Shown: piece by piece, positions 48,260-60,626 of the stretch | How positions within the stretch are numbered: position 1 is the first letter of the stretch | Layout of the letters: each line of letters opens with the position of its first letter | Assembly (NCBI GenBank): GCA_013397115.1 | Contig: VWZW01001748.1 | Coordinates: 996,757-1,060,756, forward strand | Reading direction: 5' to 3' | Length of the DNA stretch: 64,000 bases | Source: Edolisoma coerulescens | Taxonomy: Eukaryota > Chordata > Aves > Passeriformes > Campephagidae | Translations under genes and position numbers: made by a program | The notes under the pieces: generated by a model | Seen by the model: the letters and a program-made list of their open reading frames with translations, nothing else | Told to the model about the DNA's origin: nothing | The model's database searches: none

Positions 48260-50088
48260 TTATTTTGATATGTTTCACTAATTTGGATAGAAATCACCAA
48301 AACTGTAAAACACTGAGATTTACTAATCTTTAGACTTAATTTAGGGGTTTTTTCCAAAGAAGTACGGGATGATACAACAAGAAAAATAATGCTCTTGATA
48401 TTAAAGCTTTTATATTATTTCATTTCATTATAATGTGAGCTAAAGTATTTCAGTGTGTTCAAAGTTGTTTATCTTTCATCCTATCAAAATTAATGGTGAA
48501 ACAGCAGATTTATCCTTTGTGGCAACAGGCACACAGCAGTTACCTCTAAGTATAAGTGATGCACCTTGCAGTAATCAGTGTCAGACTCTGCTGAATCAAG
48601 GTAATGATGTGCAGATAGTTAATGAACACCTCTCCTAAGGGGGTTCATTCTCACACCAAGCTCTTAAAGAAGATATCTGCTATCACAGAGTGGTAGGAAA
48701 GTTCACTGTTAAGTTTTAATCACTAGGGTTCTAATTACCTGACTTTCTGCTGCCAGTAGAGGGTGACTAAGGCAGCAGAATCTATCCCTCTTTGCACCAG
48801 TAGTGTGAGGCAAACTTTGGGGTCTAGTGGCTTCCGAAATGTGGGCTTTTGGGTTTTGACGAGCGTGAGAAAGCTTTCTGGAAGGCAGAACTAGCTGTAC
48901 ACTGCTCCTGGACCACAGAGCAAATATATCCAAATATGTACAAAATATATTTTGTGTAGAAATACACAAAAAAATGGTGTTGTATCTCCAAAAATCATCT
49001 CTTGGAAAGTCAGGCTGCAGATTTCCTTATATCTGCTATAGCTGAAATAAATGGACAGGGGGAAAAAAAAAAAAAGCAGGCATCAGAAACAAGAGAACAA
49101 GTCATTATCTTTCAAACTGAAATGCGAAAAAGGACTCAAAAACCTCACTTTGTCTTTTGCTTCTATATATGCGTGAGTATGGTTTGTTCATATAGAGGAA
49201 GACTAAAATGTTTTGAACTACCAGAGAGGAGAGACTGAGGATGAGTCAGTGGCTTGAACCCATATCTGCAGGAGTCATTTTACTGGAGAGCAGTCAGCCC
49301 TCAGATGACCATTGTTTTGCCTAATACAAGGCATGGCCAACACTGAGATGTCAGGTCTCTGAAACTCAGATCTACTGAATTAATTTGCAGTAATAGGAAA
49401 TTTGAGGGGGAAAAAAACGTTATTTCTCCTCTCTTTTGTTATCCTGGCACAATTTTCACATGACACTTGGTAAATAATTTAGCTCAAAAGAGTTTTTACA
49501 GAATTTTCTACTTAGGAAATAGCTCAAAATTGCTATAGAGAAGGAAGTTGCATCCATGTTTTATCTATTGGATAATGCTTTAATGGGCATGGGAGATAGG
49601 TTTAATTTTCTTATTTACCTGAAGGAGTCTGAGCTCACTTTTTCCTTCTGACATTTTCAGCCATCACAGGACTCAGAGCCCTATCTGTAACAGCTGTAAA
49701 CCTGCAGACAATTTTAGCAGATTGATTTGATCCTGCCCTATATAATTTGTCTAATCAAGTGATAATCTAGACTAATTCATAATTGTAAGCAAGTAAATTA
49801 CAGTAGTATAAGTGTCCAGTGTGGAAAAAAACACAAAAAGAGGAATGTGACATATAAAATATTTTCTGAACACCTAAATTCCACACAGAATTCTGCAGGA
49901 GTTAGAGACAACTGCCTTTGATAATCAAATCACAGAACTGCAGGCAGAAGACATATAAATTGCAGTGTGCAGCTGTGTACTTCATTTATTATCTATTCTA
50001 GTTCTGAGAGGGACGTGAGAATCCCCAAAATACCAAGGGCTGTAATCACCATGATCATTATTAATCTTTACTCGCCAGCTGCACAGAT

Positions 50089-50115
50089 ACACACACACAC
50101 ACGCACACACACACA
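50089..50115. repeat. (AC)n microsatellite with one interruption
   Basis: AC dinucleotides run for 27 bases with a single ACGC break. Confidence 0.9.
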
Positions 50116-53100
50116 GCTTTGCTTTTGACACCTGGTAAAGCCCTCATGCATGTAATGTTGATTCTGGAATTGGAGAGAAGGCTTATAAGCAAATAAATAG
50201 AACCATTTCAGTTCTAAATATGGAGCATTTTGATTTACCTTAAGATGAACACCAGACTTAATAGTTAGGGGTTTATTTTTATGCAGTGGAAAATTTACTG
50301 GATGTTCTATCATACAGAAGGTATGAGATACATTTATTCATTATATTTTTTTAAATTTTAAAATATACCTGCTTCAAGGTCAGAGTGAAAACCTCAGTGA
50401 AATACTGCTAACTGCAGGGAAATTATTTTTAGAAAATTTTAAGATTGCCCCAAAGAGGAAAGTTATGAGGTCTGTACATAAGAGCTACAAAATGGGAGGA
50501 AGTTAGTGTGCATTTGCTACCAAGTACAAAGCAAATTCAAAAACTATTTAAATATAAGCAACTCCAAATTTTATTTTAATATATCCAAACAGGAAAGAAA
50601 GCATCTACTAATGTAAGGCAAGTCATACTTTTCTGTGTAGGTTATTAGAAGGACAAAAATCCCCCTAAAATCCTGCATAGGAAAAATGAGATTGAGAAAG
50701 AAATTTTACCTGCCCTTAGCTTCTTGACACACATCTACACAATCTGTATTTGTCTGGTGAAGTCTACAAATTAAAAGCATCTCATAATTAGCACATGAAA
50801 GAAAATTGAAATCTTCTCTTTTTTTCTCCCTTAAATGAAATAAAACAGCAAGCACTTATGGAAGAACCTTAGTTATTATTTTTCATTTAGAATTTCTATT
50901 GATCTGTGGAAAGAGGAGGCAATGATTTTTCTCTCTATGACAGCAGGTCTTTCCAAGGACACCAAACATGGATGCTGAACTTAACCACCTGAACCAGTGA
51001 GTTTATTTAGTGAAAAGGAAGTCTGATGCAAAATTATCTCTGGAGTGCAACACGAATACTGTGAGCACTACAGTCTATAGCAACAGATAAAAGTGGAACA
51101 CCTGCCAAGATTTTGTTCAGCAGTTATGCATTTTAGGTAGTTTAGTAGGGATTTATGAATTTACAGTGACAAAAACGATTCTATTGATTTAAACTACTCA
51201 AATACCTCATTGTAATACCTGTGGAAATCAGTGAGATCCTGACTCATGCAGCTAAAATTTTGGCTGTTCAGGGATCTCTGCCTGATTTCTCTTTGTTTGT
51301 TTGTTGGAAAGGCTGAGGGATTTGCCTGTAAAATGGAGGACATAGAAGAGGAAATTCCATTTTCTAATATTATGCTGCCTAACCAAATGAAATATAGGTG
51401 CCTGAGCAGGAACTCCATCAACACAAAAACATGAAATGGAATTGCAGCCTGAGCCTTTTTGATAACGCATTCAATGACTTTGGGATGCAGAAGCACAGTC
51501 TGGGGAATGTAACATTTGATTTAGGTGTCCTCGGCAAGGTTTTACCAGGTCCATGGCTGAGCCAGCACTCCTTTGATTATGTGACTGTTCAGAAATGTGT
51601 CATGACTGGGAAGAAGGAACTGAGGTGAAGATGAGTGGGTTTGGGGTAGGAGAGTTAGATGGGGAGTTGATTCATTGATATGGTGTTTGTCTAGTTAGCA
51701 TTTTTTTATTTTAAATATTTTTATTATTATTACCTTTTGTGAAAGAAGTGCTGGCTGCTCTAGAGACCTTGGCTTTGGTTCTTTCTGCTGTGGTTACTTC
51801 TCACCTTTGGATGACTTTCACTGGCCTCTTGCTCTTTTCCAGCTCTGTGAATTATTTCTATTTTTGAACCTCTGCTGTTTTGGTGGGGTTAGCTTTTCTT
51901 TCCCTCTGAGCACTAGCAATCCTGGCTGTGTTATCTCGATTTCCTCTGAGTTTATGACTAATTTCATCATCTTAGAAAGCCAGGGAAATTTTCACATTGC
52001 ACAGAGAGTGGAAAGAACAGTCTGCTTCTCTACTGACCATAACACAGTTCAATTTGAGGGCAGGATAATAGCATTATCATTGCTATAATTTATTTACATC
52101 AGTGCCGAAAACATAGGCTCTAACCAAACTCATGGTGTGACTCTCTTCCAAAGAATAGCTGAGATACTGAGAGAAAATGAGGTCAAAAATCCTCCATGAG
52201 AAGCGATCAGATATTTCCAGTAAGGCATTATTGAGGGTAAAAGTTACAAGTTTTTAGACACTTTTTGGTAAGTTTGCAAGAATAAGCCACTGACTAGGAT
52301 TTTACCTCTGTAATGGAATATCCTGGCCAAAATGAGAGAGAACATCCCACTGCTTAAAGCACAGAATAACCAATAGCCTAGTGGTGGTGACCTTCCAAAA
52401 TGCAAGTGACCAAAATGCTCGCTGGAGTACTGACTTGAAAATAAGCCTCACCCACCCTAATGAGTGTCCTGTGAGATGTCCAGGTGCATCTACATAAGGA
52501 AGAGAAAAGACACCCACCTTTTCTCAATCTAATGGGAGTTCAGAGTGACACTCAGTGCACCTTTAACACAGTGTCCCAGCTACTTCTTGCTTGCTGCCAC
52601 ACTCCTTGCCAGAGACACTTGGCAACACCCTTGACAAGAAATGTATCTTTCTATAACTTGACAATTTCTGACTCTATTTGCAGTGAAACATTTGCAATTT
52701 AGTGGTAGACCATTCTGTATATTCTTGGAAGCCCAACCACCTACATGGTGACAAACATTCAAGGAATTTGCCACTGGAAAATGATTTTGCTTTGCCTAGA
52801 AGTGTGGTATGAGAGCTTATGTGTCAGAATATTTAGAGTCAGTTTTATCACTTCAAACATATAAGGGGAAAATATTTTAATATATTATATATAAGAAAGG
52901 AAAATATTTATGAAGCATATTCCTCTCTCGTTAAATCTATATATACTGCTATTTTCTATCTTAATGCTGATTAAACATCATTTGTTTGCCTTTTAAAAAA
53001 CCTGTTTTCTTGTTGCTTGTTCTTGGAATGTGTGACATCTCACAGTGAAACAATGTTCAGATAATTTTCTCTCTTCTCTTCCTAAGTTTCTTGAATGTTT

Positions 53101-56100
53101 CTATTTTGTACCCTAATTAGCAAATTCCTTGGTTAAGACCTTAGCATGCATTCCCCATTTACAAGATTTAAAAGGTTTATTTTGCAGCAGACTTTACAGA
53201 CAGTCTACTATGAAGTCTAAATATACCAGAAAACTGATTTAAGGATAGGTTGCCAAGAGTCCTCAAAACCTGCTTTGGTTGTATTTGGTAAGCCACAAAA
53301 AGACTGTAATTTTTTTGCCTTTCAGTGTTCAAACTACACAGAAACAGGGTGGGATGTAGCCCTTCAACCTTATGAATAGAATCAAGAAAAAAAAAGCATC
53401 ACAGAAAACATCTTTGCCAGCTACTGTCAGAATTCATCCTTCTACTATGACTATAATGACCAAACATGCCTGTCCTACAGCCTCCCTCTTCCAAACCTTC
53501 AAGCAGTTTTGTGTAGCAAAATCTGAATCTTCATTATCTACACGAGGTGTACTTTTTGAGGTATTGCATTTTGTTGTCAGCAGGTTCATTCTATAGCATC
53601 ACAGAGATCAATGCTGGACGAAAGACAGCAGGCTACCTCTCCATGGCTAACAAAATAATTCAGGGGCTATACAGTGCCTTGTCATGACAGCACAGCACAG
53701 GGCATTTCTACCATTTATCACCACTAAAGGCAGGCACCCCAGCAGCAGAACTGCCAGTGTTCTTGTTTTTTTTGGTAGTAGGTATCACCTTTGACTGTGC
53801 AGCCAAATTTCAAACTATCATTAGAAAATCATTACAACCCCAAATGGGACGTTGTAAACCTATGCTTCATCCAGAGTAGTTTTCCTGAGCTCTCACAAAG
53901 ACAAGAGCAGCAATATCAGTATTGTAAATAAACTGCTGTGCCATGCCATCGGCATTTTTATTGTGGGCTTCTTCAACCCAGCGCGTCTTTTCAGCCTCTC
54001 TGTGAGAACAGTGAACTCCTTTTTGCATCATTGGGAGACTGGGGAGGCAGTGTAAATCTGCACCAAAGATGTTTCTTTATGCAGATCAATATCGGTGCCA
54101 TGCTATTCATTTTCCATAAGGCACTTCATTTTGGAATGCCTTGATGTCCTGAACTTTAGTGCTTCCTTTGAGAACTCTAGTACCTTTAAAATCCACAAGC
54201 CAGTCTTTTCCTGTTTTAAACTGTCAGGGCCTCTTTTTATTAAAGCTCCACAGGGAATTATACAGCAGATTTCTGTTTGTGTAAATGCTTTACAGCACCC
54301 TTCAATTGCATACTCACTTTTAACTGAAAATAGTTAACTTGAAACAGACTAAACCTGTTTTAATGGATAGCCAGTAAGATAAGTTATTGACAGCACAAAC
54401 TGCCATGGGACGTGTATTATGTATTTTACAGGAAAGAAATAATTTTCTTATTTGAGTCTGAAACTTTTCATTTCCTGTTCTTAGCCTCTTTTGCAGCCAG
54501 CTTCTTCTAAATGGCCCAATATCTACCAGAGTGAAAAAATAATGGTCTTTCTTCACAGAAAACCTGAGATTTATGTATCAAGTGCATCAAACAGACAAAG
54601 CTGTTAAATGCAATGACATGTTTCTTACTAAAAGCACACAGAGCAGCATCACACAAAGAAGCTGTTTCAGCACACTTGCTTAGCAAAGTCTAACTCCTTC
54701 CTTATGAAAGCATGTTGCTATGATGGCAGTAAGAAACCTGAAATTTATATCACATTTAAAGACAGGTAAAGGCTCTACCCACTATCATCCTAAGGAATTG
54801 ATACAGTTTGTCTGTCAGTGTACTTGCTTGAAGAGTGAAAGTTCTACAGAGCCTTTTTATAAGTTAAAGATTTTAGTTTTCCCAGAAAAATAAAATATCC
54901 AATTACACGCCATGAAGAAAGATTTCCCTGGGGAAGATCTATCTGCATGGAAACTACAGCCTCTTATAGCTGTGAACCCAGACTCATGAATTTTCTGTTC
55001 AAATTCAAAATCAAAGGTTGTGTAAAGACTTTGGCTGGGAAGTGCCTACTCATTTAACTCTGTGAAGGCCCTGGAGACACAAGCATCACAAGGACACAAA
55101 ATAGGCCAGGTTCTGCTGCTTACCAGCATTATCTATAACATCTGAGCATATATATGTGATGCAAGGAGGCCATGCTTCCATAGGACTGATAGCTATAGAT
55201 GACAAACAAATTTACAGCTCTTGCTGACATGCAACCTCACTCCTCCTATGGCTAACATTATCCTGCAGTGCGGCACAGTAGTTTTTTATAAAAGGCAAGT
55301 TTTCTATTCCTTTCTCAAGGAAGGTCTCCTCCTTGCTGCTCTTCAGGGACTGTAAGGGATGTATCTCCCACTCTGGGGGACTCTGCAGGTTGCCCCACGG
55401 TGTGTGTTCCCACTGACCCCATAGAATGAGAACATCCAGCAGAACGGGGCGACGAGGGTAGCAAAAGGCTTCACAGGCTTCTACTGGAGGGATCTTGGAA
55501 CATTTGTTTACAAGGCTCCTGAAAATGGCACTGCACTTTCTAGATTTGGAAAAACTTCTTGGAAAGCTCTGTCTTTTTATCAATTCTCTTTGTAAGGTTT
55601 GATGAAATTCTTGTGTGTTTTCAGCTACCACTATTTCCTCTTACTTTTGATGTCCAAAGAGTCTGCAAAACTTTCTGTCTCCTTAGTCAAAAATAGCACA
55701 GGAAAATACTGAGAGAGAGAAAGGGTTTGGAAGCAGAAACGAAAACAAGTAAATATTATTTCATCCCATGAAATAATATATAAAAACTAGGAGAAACAAG
55801 TCTTGCTATCTGGAAGTTTGAAAAAAGCTCTACGAAAAGCAAGTTACCTTTTTCAGGAGAAAAATAAGTGGTTTCTTGCTTGCTGTTATCTGGTTGTGCC
55901 AAATGCTGAGAGAGAATTAAAAAGAGAGAAGGTATTTACAATTCTGATGGAGGAGTAGGTGTTGAAAACGTTGTGTGTGATTGCAAGCAAGATGTGGTCG
56001 AGGCAGCGAGAGACTGCCTAGTACACTGTGCAAGGAATGGCAGCTCTGCTCACCAAGCTCTGCAAGGCTCAGCTCTGCCCCTGACTGGCACTGATTAACC

Positions 56101-58059
56101 TTTGTGATGTGCTCTGGGCTCTGTGTTCTGCCTTGGGAGAGCTCAGTTATCCTACTTGAAGAATATGATTAATATTTCTATATTTTTTTGCAAGGGGGGA
56201 AGGAGAAAATGATGAGAATAGATATGTACATATTTTCATTTTTTTCAGAAAAAGGAAAAAGGAGGAAGGGTTCCACTGTGGGTAAAATGTATCTACAATG
56301 CAGCAGGTTTACTGAGGGACCTAAAATGAGATCAGATGCTTCTAATGTAATTGCAAAAAAGACAAAAACTCTTTCCTGTTATGGTGCTCGTGTCACTCAT
56401 GGCACTGCAGCAATAGCAAGAAACACAGGAACTGCATGGAGCCTCCAGTCCCAGCCTCTGCCAGATAAAATGTGTTCATTTATCTGAGGGCAGGATTTTG
56501 ACTGGCTGTCGTGTGCATGTAATCTATGATTAGAAAGATTCTGAACACTTATAAAGACTAGGTGTTTTAGGGACAGTGAATGACCAGAGCTTCTAATTTG
56601 ATGAAAAATTCACAAGCAAGACACTATTTTTAAATATTTGTAATATTTTCACCTTACCTTTGTTTGTGCTGTATTTTGTTGTTGTTTCCAAGAGCTGAGA
56701 ATTGTACTCTTCTGGAGAAGACCTAAAAAGGACATTTTATCTTTCCTGTTTGTCACTATTCCAACTGCACTGGAACCCAAGAATATTCTGCATTTTTTTC
56801 AAACAAATAAAGATAATTTGCATTAAAATAATCAATGTAAATTTACACATACATTTCAATGTATATGTAAATAATTTTGAAAACTTGCTCCTGTTATGTG
56901 GATATTTACCATAGCATCAATAAGTATTTGCAAATGAGGTATCATGACAGGAGCTATGCAGTTCAATGAAGCACTAAAAAGAAAAATTAATTGTCCTTTT
57001 TTACTTCTCAAACTACATTCGCTTCTCTTCCCCCTTGTTCAGTTGAGTGCTTGCTATTTTTTGCTCAAAGCTCTAGGAAAAAGCTCTACTTAATTTTAAT
57101 ATATAGCTCAGGTTTTTTACTGACATCTATAATCCATGAAAGCAATATTGCCTAACTTCTGGAGTCAGCTGAAAGGATGCATGATATTACTATAAAAAAA
57201 CCCCATATTTATCAGGCGCTTCCCACCAGCTTTTACCTCAGGTAATCATGGGAATAAAATATTATATTAGACCTATTCTCTTGAAAATACATACACTCAA
57301 GATGGTGGGCTCAAGGAACTCACATAAATAATTTTTAATGTTACTTCAGTGGTCAAATCCAAGCATAGCTGCAAAAGTAGCCACCTTAGAGAGAATGCTT
57401 CAGATTTGATTTAAATTTATCTCAAATCCCAGAAAAGCCTTCTACATCTGGTTTTACCAGTGCTTGTCTTCCTCCAGTGCTCTAGTACTCTTGACATAAA
57501 CGTTAGATAAAGATTTTAGCAAAAGTTTAGATTTATCAGGTATGCATTTATTTCAGGGACATCACTGTTTTTAAATGACTATTTTGCATAGAGTTTTTAT
57601 GAGTTGCTAAGCTAAATCTTTTTTGGTTCATTTCTGTTTTAATTTAAGCAATATTATTAAGTGGATTAAACTGATCCTTTCTGTAACTCTACAGATGTCA
57701 CCGAAGTCACATTAGGGACACATTAAACATGTTTGTCTAATCAAGCATCAGGGAAATATGCTTGGAAAAGGCTTGGAATTCAATGTCTTTTGATGCCATC
57801 TGAATATAAAATTTAAATTCCTGAAAGGATTATCTAGTCTGGCAGGGTTCAGAATTTCATTTCAGTGGATAACATGGAACCAAAAACTCAGAAAGATGGC
57901 AACAAGGGCACAAATATTATATATAAAAAAATAATTAACTAATAATTGTTTGAAAACAGAATCTTTATGAGTTACTGTAATTTTGAGGAAATTTTCTTCC
58001 TTTGATTCCATCCCAAAGTATTGTATTTAAATTTTTAAAGAGGTTTAAAAAAGACAATA

Positions 58060-58302
58060 AGCACAAAATGAAACACATGAGGCTCTTTTTGAATATCAGG
58101 AAGGATTTTTGCACTGTGTGGGTGACAGAGCACTGACACAAGTTGGCCAGGGTTGTTGTCTCCATCCTTGAGGATATTCAAAAGCTGTCTGGACAGGATC
58201 TAGGGCAACTGACTCTAGGAGCCCCTTCTTGAGCAGGGTGGTTAAGACCAGATGATCCCCAGAGACACCATCCAATCTCAACCATTCTGTGATTCTGCGA
58301 TT
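58060..58302 (+). mobile_element. CR1 LINE 3' fragment
   Basis: It runs from GGCTCTTTTTGAATATCAGG through CTGTGTGGGTGACAGAGCAC, GATATTCAAAAGCTGTCTGG and CTTGAGCAGGGTGGTTAAGA to CTCAACCATTCTGTGATTCT. This is the closing 240 bases of CR1 in plus orientation, 5' truncated and with its terminal repeat intact. Confidence 0.92.
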
Positions 58303-60559
58303 GAAGCCAAAGATGATCCTAAAGGAAAGACCTTTGCACAAATCTCTACTGCCCTAATGTTTCCTTTCCAAGAAAAGGAAAGTGAAAAGGGCCTTGCTGC
58401 ACAGTTATGCTTTAACATTAGATTACAAGTTCAAGACTAATTGGAAAGAAATAATCAATTTTTCCTCAAATTTGCATTTTTTCTTTTTTTGGAGAACATG
58501 AGCCCATTAGAATCATAGCTCCCTTAACATTCAGTATTAACTGATTGTTCTGCCTTTGATTTTGTACAGCAAATTTATACTGAGCCACATTATTTAGACA
58601 TTTTCATTAACCATTGAGACTTTTATTGTTTCAAATCTGGCAATAAAAAGCATGTTTCTTGAAATCAGCTTTGTAACCTGACAGCACTGGAAATAAACCC
58701 TACAGTAACTGTCTCAAAACCAGCTTATGCATCTCTGCATTTCCTGTACAACAGTTTTTATCATAAGACACAGCAAAAAAAGGAAAATATTTCTTTAATT
58801 CTCTCACTATCTCACACATTTCTCCTATGGATGCTGCATCTGAACTGCATTTATTTAAGAAAACAAGGTCCATTTTTCCCCAAAAGTGACAAAATTTTTA
58901 TTCGCAAAATGCAAATTTATCCTGAAACTCTTACTCATGATCAATTTTTCTCTACTTTTTTCCCTATTCTTCCCTGTTTGCTGAGGCTACAAAGTCTTGT
59001 GTTCTGCTCTGCCTTTGATGAATTGAAGTCCTGAAGGTATCTCCAGTGATGAGAAAAGGAAAGGTCTATCTCAAAAGTTTTTTCATTGAAAGTATTTCAA
59101 CAGCAAATGCAATCGTATACAAATAGAAATAGTAGGATAGGAACTTTTCCTAACATGCAAAAATCTTCTGAAAAATGAGTATGTCTGCAATTGTTCTAGC
59201 AAAACAATTTGAAATGGATAGGAACTCACTGAACACATTATTGCTCATGTGGAGAAGAATTCGGTTGTGGAACCATACTGTTACCACTGCCTGCACCTCT
59301 GTCTTGTAAAAATTTAGGAAAGGGAGTCCCCATTGTTTTCTTGGTTAGCTGCAGATACAGCCAGCCCAGGGATGGCTGAGCCTTCCCCTTCTTGGTGTAT
59401 TTTCTGTCTGTCCAAGAGCCCAGGAGAATTTCACAGATAATATTGTGGCGTAACCAATCTGGCACTCTAAATCTGGTACATTAGAACACTCATGATCACA
59501 AATGCACAAATAGGGTGCTACTGACACAATAAATCTGGGCACATTTGCAAGCCCAGATGCACAAACAGCATGAGTTACACTATAAGTCTGGGCATTCGTT
59601 AAGATTCCAGATTCACAAACACTGCAATTTATTGATAGGTGTGACAGAATTAGGTTCAGAAATTGCTGTTGATAAATATACTGATATCAGAAATCATAAG
59701 CAATAATATTACTGCAGAATAAAACTTATCCAATAAGCGTTCCTGTGGGGGAGGAGATGGGTACAGCCTTTTGACCTCCAGGATACAGAAGAAGACTCTC
59801 CTCTGACTTCCCTCTCCCCCTGAATTACATTTATATTGTTTTCTTCGAGAATGGAGAGAACAGAAATTTTCATTTGATATGATTTCATCATTAGGTGGAG
59901 TTTGAGTGACTTTAGTCATACATGTAAAGCATGTGCAGATTTTTACTTCAATAACATATCCAGGGGCATGAAAAGTCAGATGTATTTTCAAGTTAATGAA
60001 ATATGGCTCATCTTTCCGTTGCTGTTTGGGTCATTCCTTTGGCTTAGTTCCATTACTTGCACTGATTTAAACAGAACATGACCACAAGCCCTCAGTACCA
60101 CTCCGTCTTTTGTTTCCTGCCTCTTCCAGGGCAGTACACCAAGTTCCCTCAAAGTTTGTGCTCCTAAGGTTTGCAGACAGTTTGTTAATGGTTAACTATT
60201 GCCAACATGGCACTTCTCCTTGCTGAGTTTTGTCTTTCAGTATTTTTCCACAATCTCTCCCACTGAAATGTTCCTATTATCATTTGGTTTTTTTCCAGGG
60301 ACCTAAAAGTTATTGCAGTCAGATGAGAGAGGAAAACAGAATACATGATAGCATTACCATTATAGCTCTTGCTTTTCTATTAAGAAAAAACAATAAAAGC
60401 TCTATTTGTATCCTGGTTTTTGCTTTATTCCTGTCACCTCTTATCATTCTATATTCACAGTTTGCTTCCACTTCAGTGGAGTCTGAATGAAGAAAATGCT
60501 TGAGACTCAAACCTCAAAATTTTGACAGTTGTCCTTTAGAGGAAGAGGATTTATCCTTT
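58303..60559. other. Noncoding DNA containing a degraded tandem repeat
   Basis: No gene is recognised. The sequence at about 59230-59640 is GC-richer and contains the tandem array at 59469, and may be part of an unidentified repeat. The remainder is AT-rich. Confidence 0.6.
59469..59640. repeat. Degenerate tandem array, three units of about 53-62 bp
   Basis: Units start at 59469 (AAATCTGGTACATT), 59531 (AAATCTGGGCACATTTGC) and 59584 (AAGTCTGGGCATTCG). Each then carries a GAT[C]CACAAA[C/T]-type word. The copies are well diverged from each other, so the array is old. A flanking CCAATCTGGCACTCT just before 59469 may be a remnant of a fourth unit. Confidence 0.7.
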
Positions 60560-60626
60560 GCAGGGCCAGGAGCTGGGTTCAATGATCCTTGTGGGTCCCA
60601 ACTCAGCAGATTCTGTGATTCTGTGC
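60560..60626 (+). mobile_element. Short CR1 LINE 3' terminus
   Basis: GGGTTCAATGATCCTTGTGG, GTCCCAACTCAGCAG and ATTCTGTGATTCTGTG match the tail of a CR1 subfamily whose end reads GATGATCCTTGTGGGTCCC. Only about 65 bases remain. Confidence 0.85.

Larger units (their letters stand above)
46691..58059. other. Longest unannotated stretch, no gene recognised
   Basis: No exon or RNA gene is recognised. An open frame of 139 codons on the minus strand (55212-55631) lies in a GC-richer patch with several CpGs; it shows no known domain and no convincing splice sites, and is left uncalled. Other contents are a hairpin at 48233, a CA microsatellite at 50089, and a GC-richer patch near 55980-56150 with repeated GCTCTGC words. 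Confidence 0.6.

Noticed and set aside
50089..50115. Microsatellites as functional elements
   Set aside because: Ordinary simple repeats with no supporting context.
55212..55631. Open frame of 139 codons in a GC-richer patch, minus strand
   Set aside because: No recognisable family or splice sites. GC-richer DNA has fewer stops by chance. A BLASTP search would decide.
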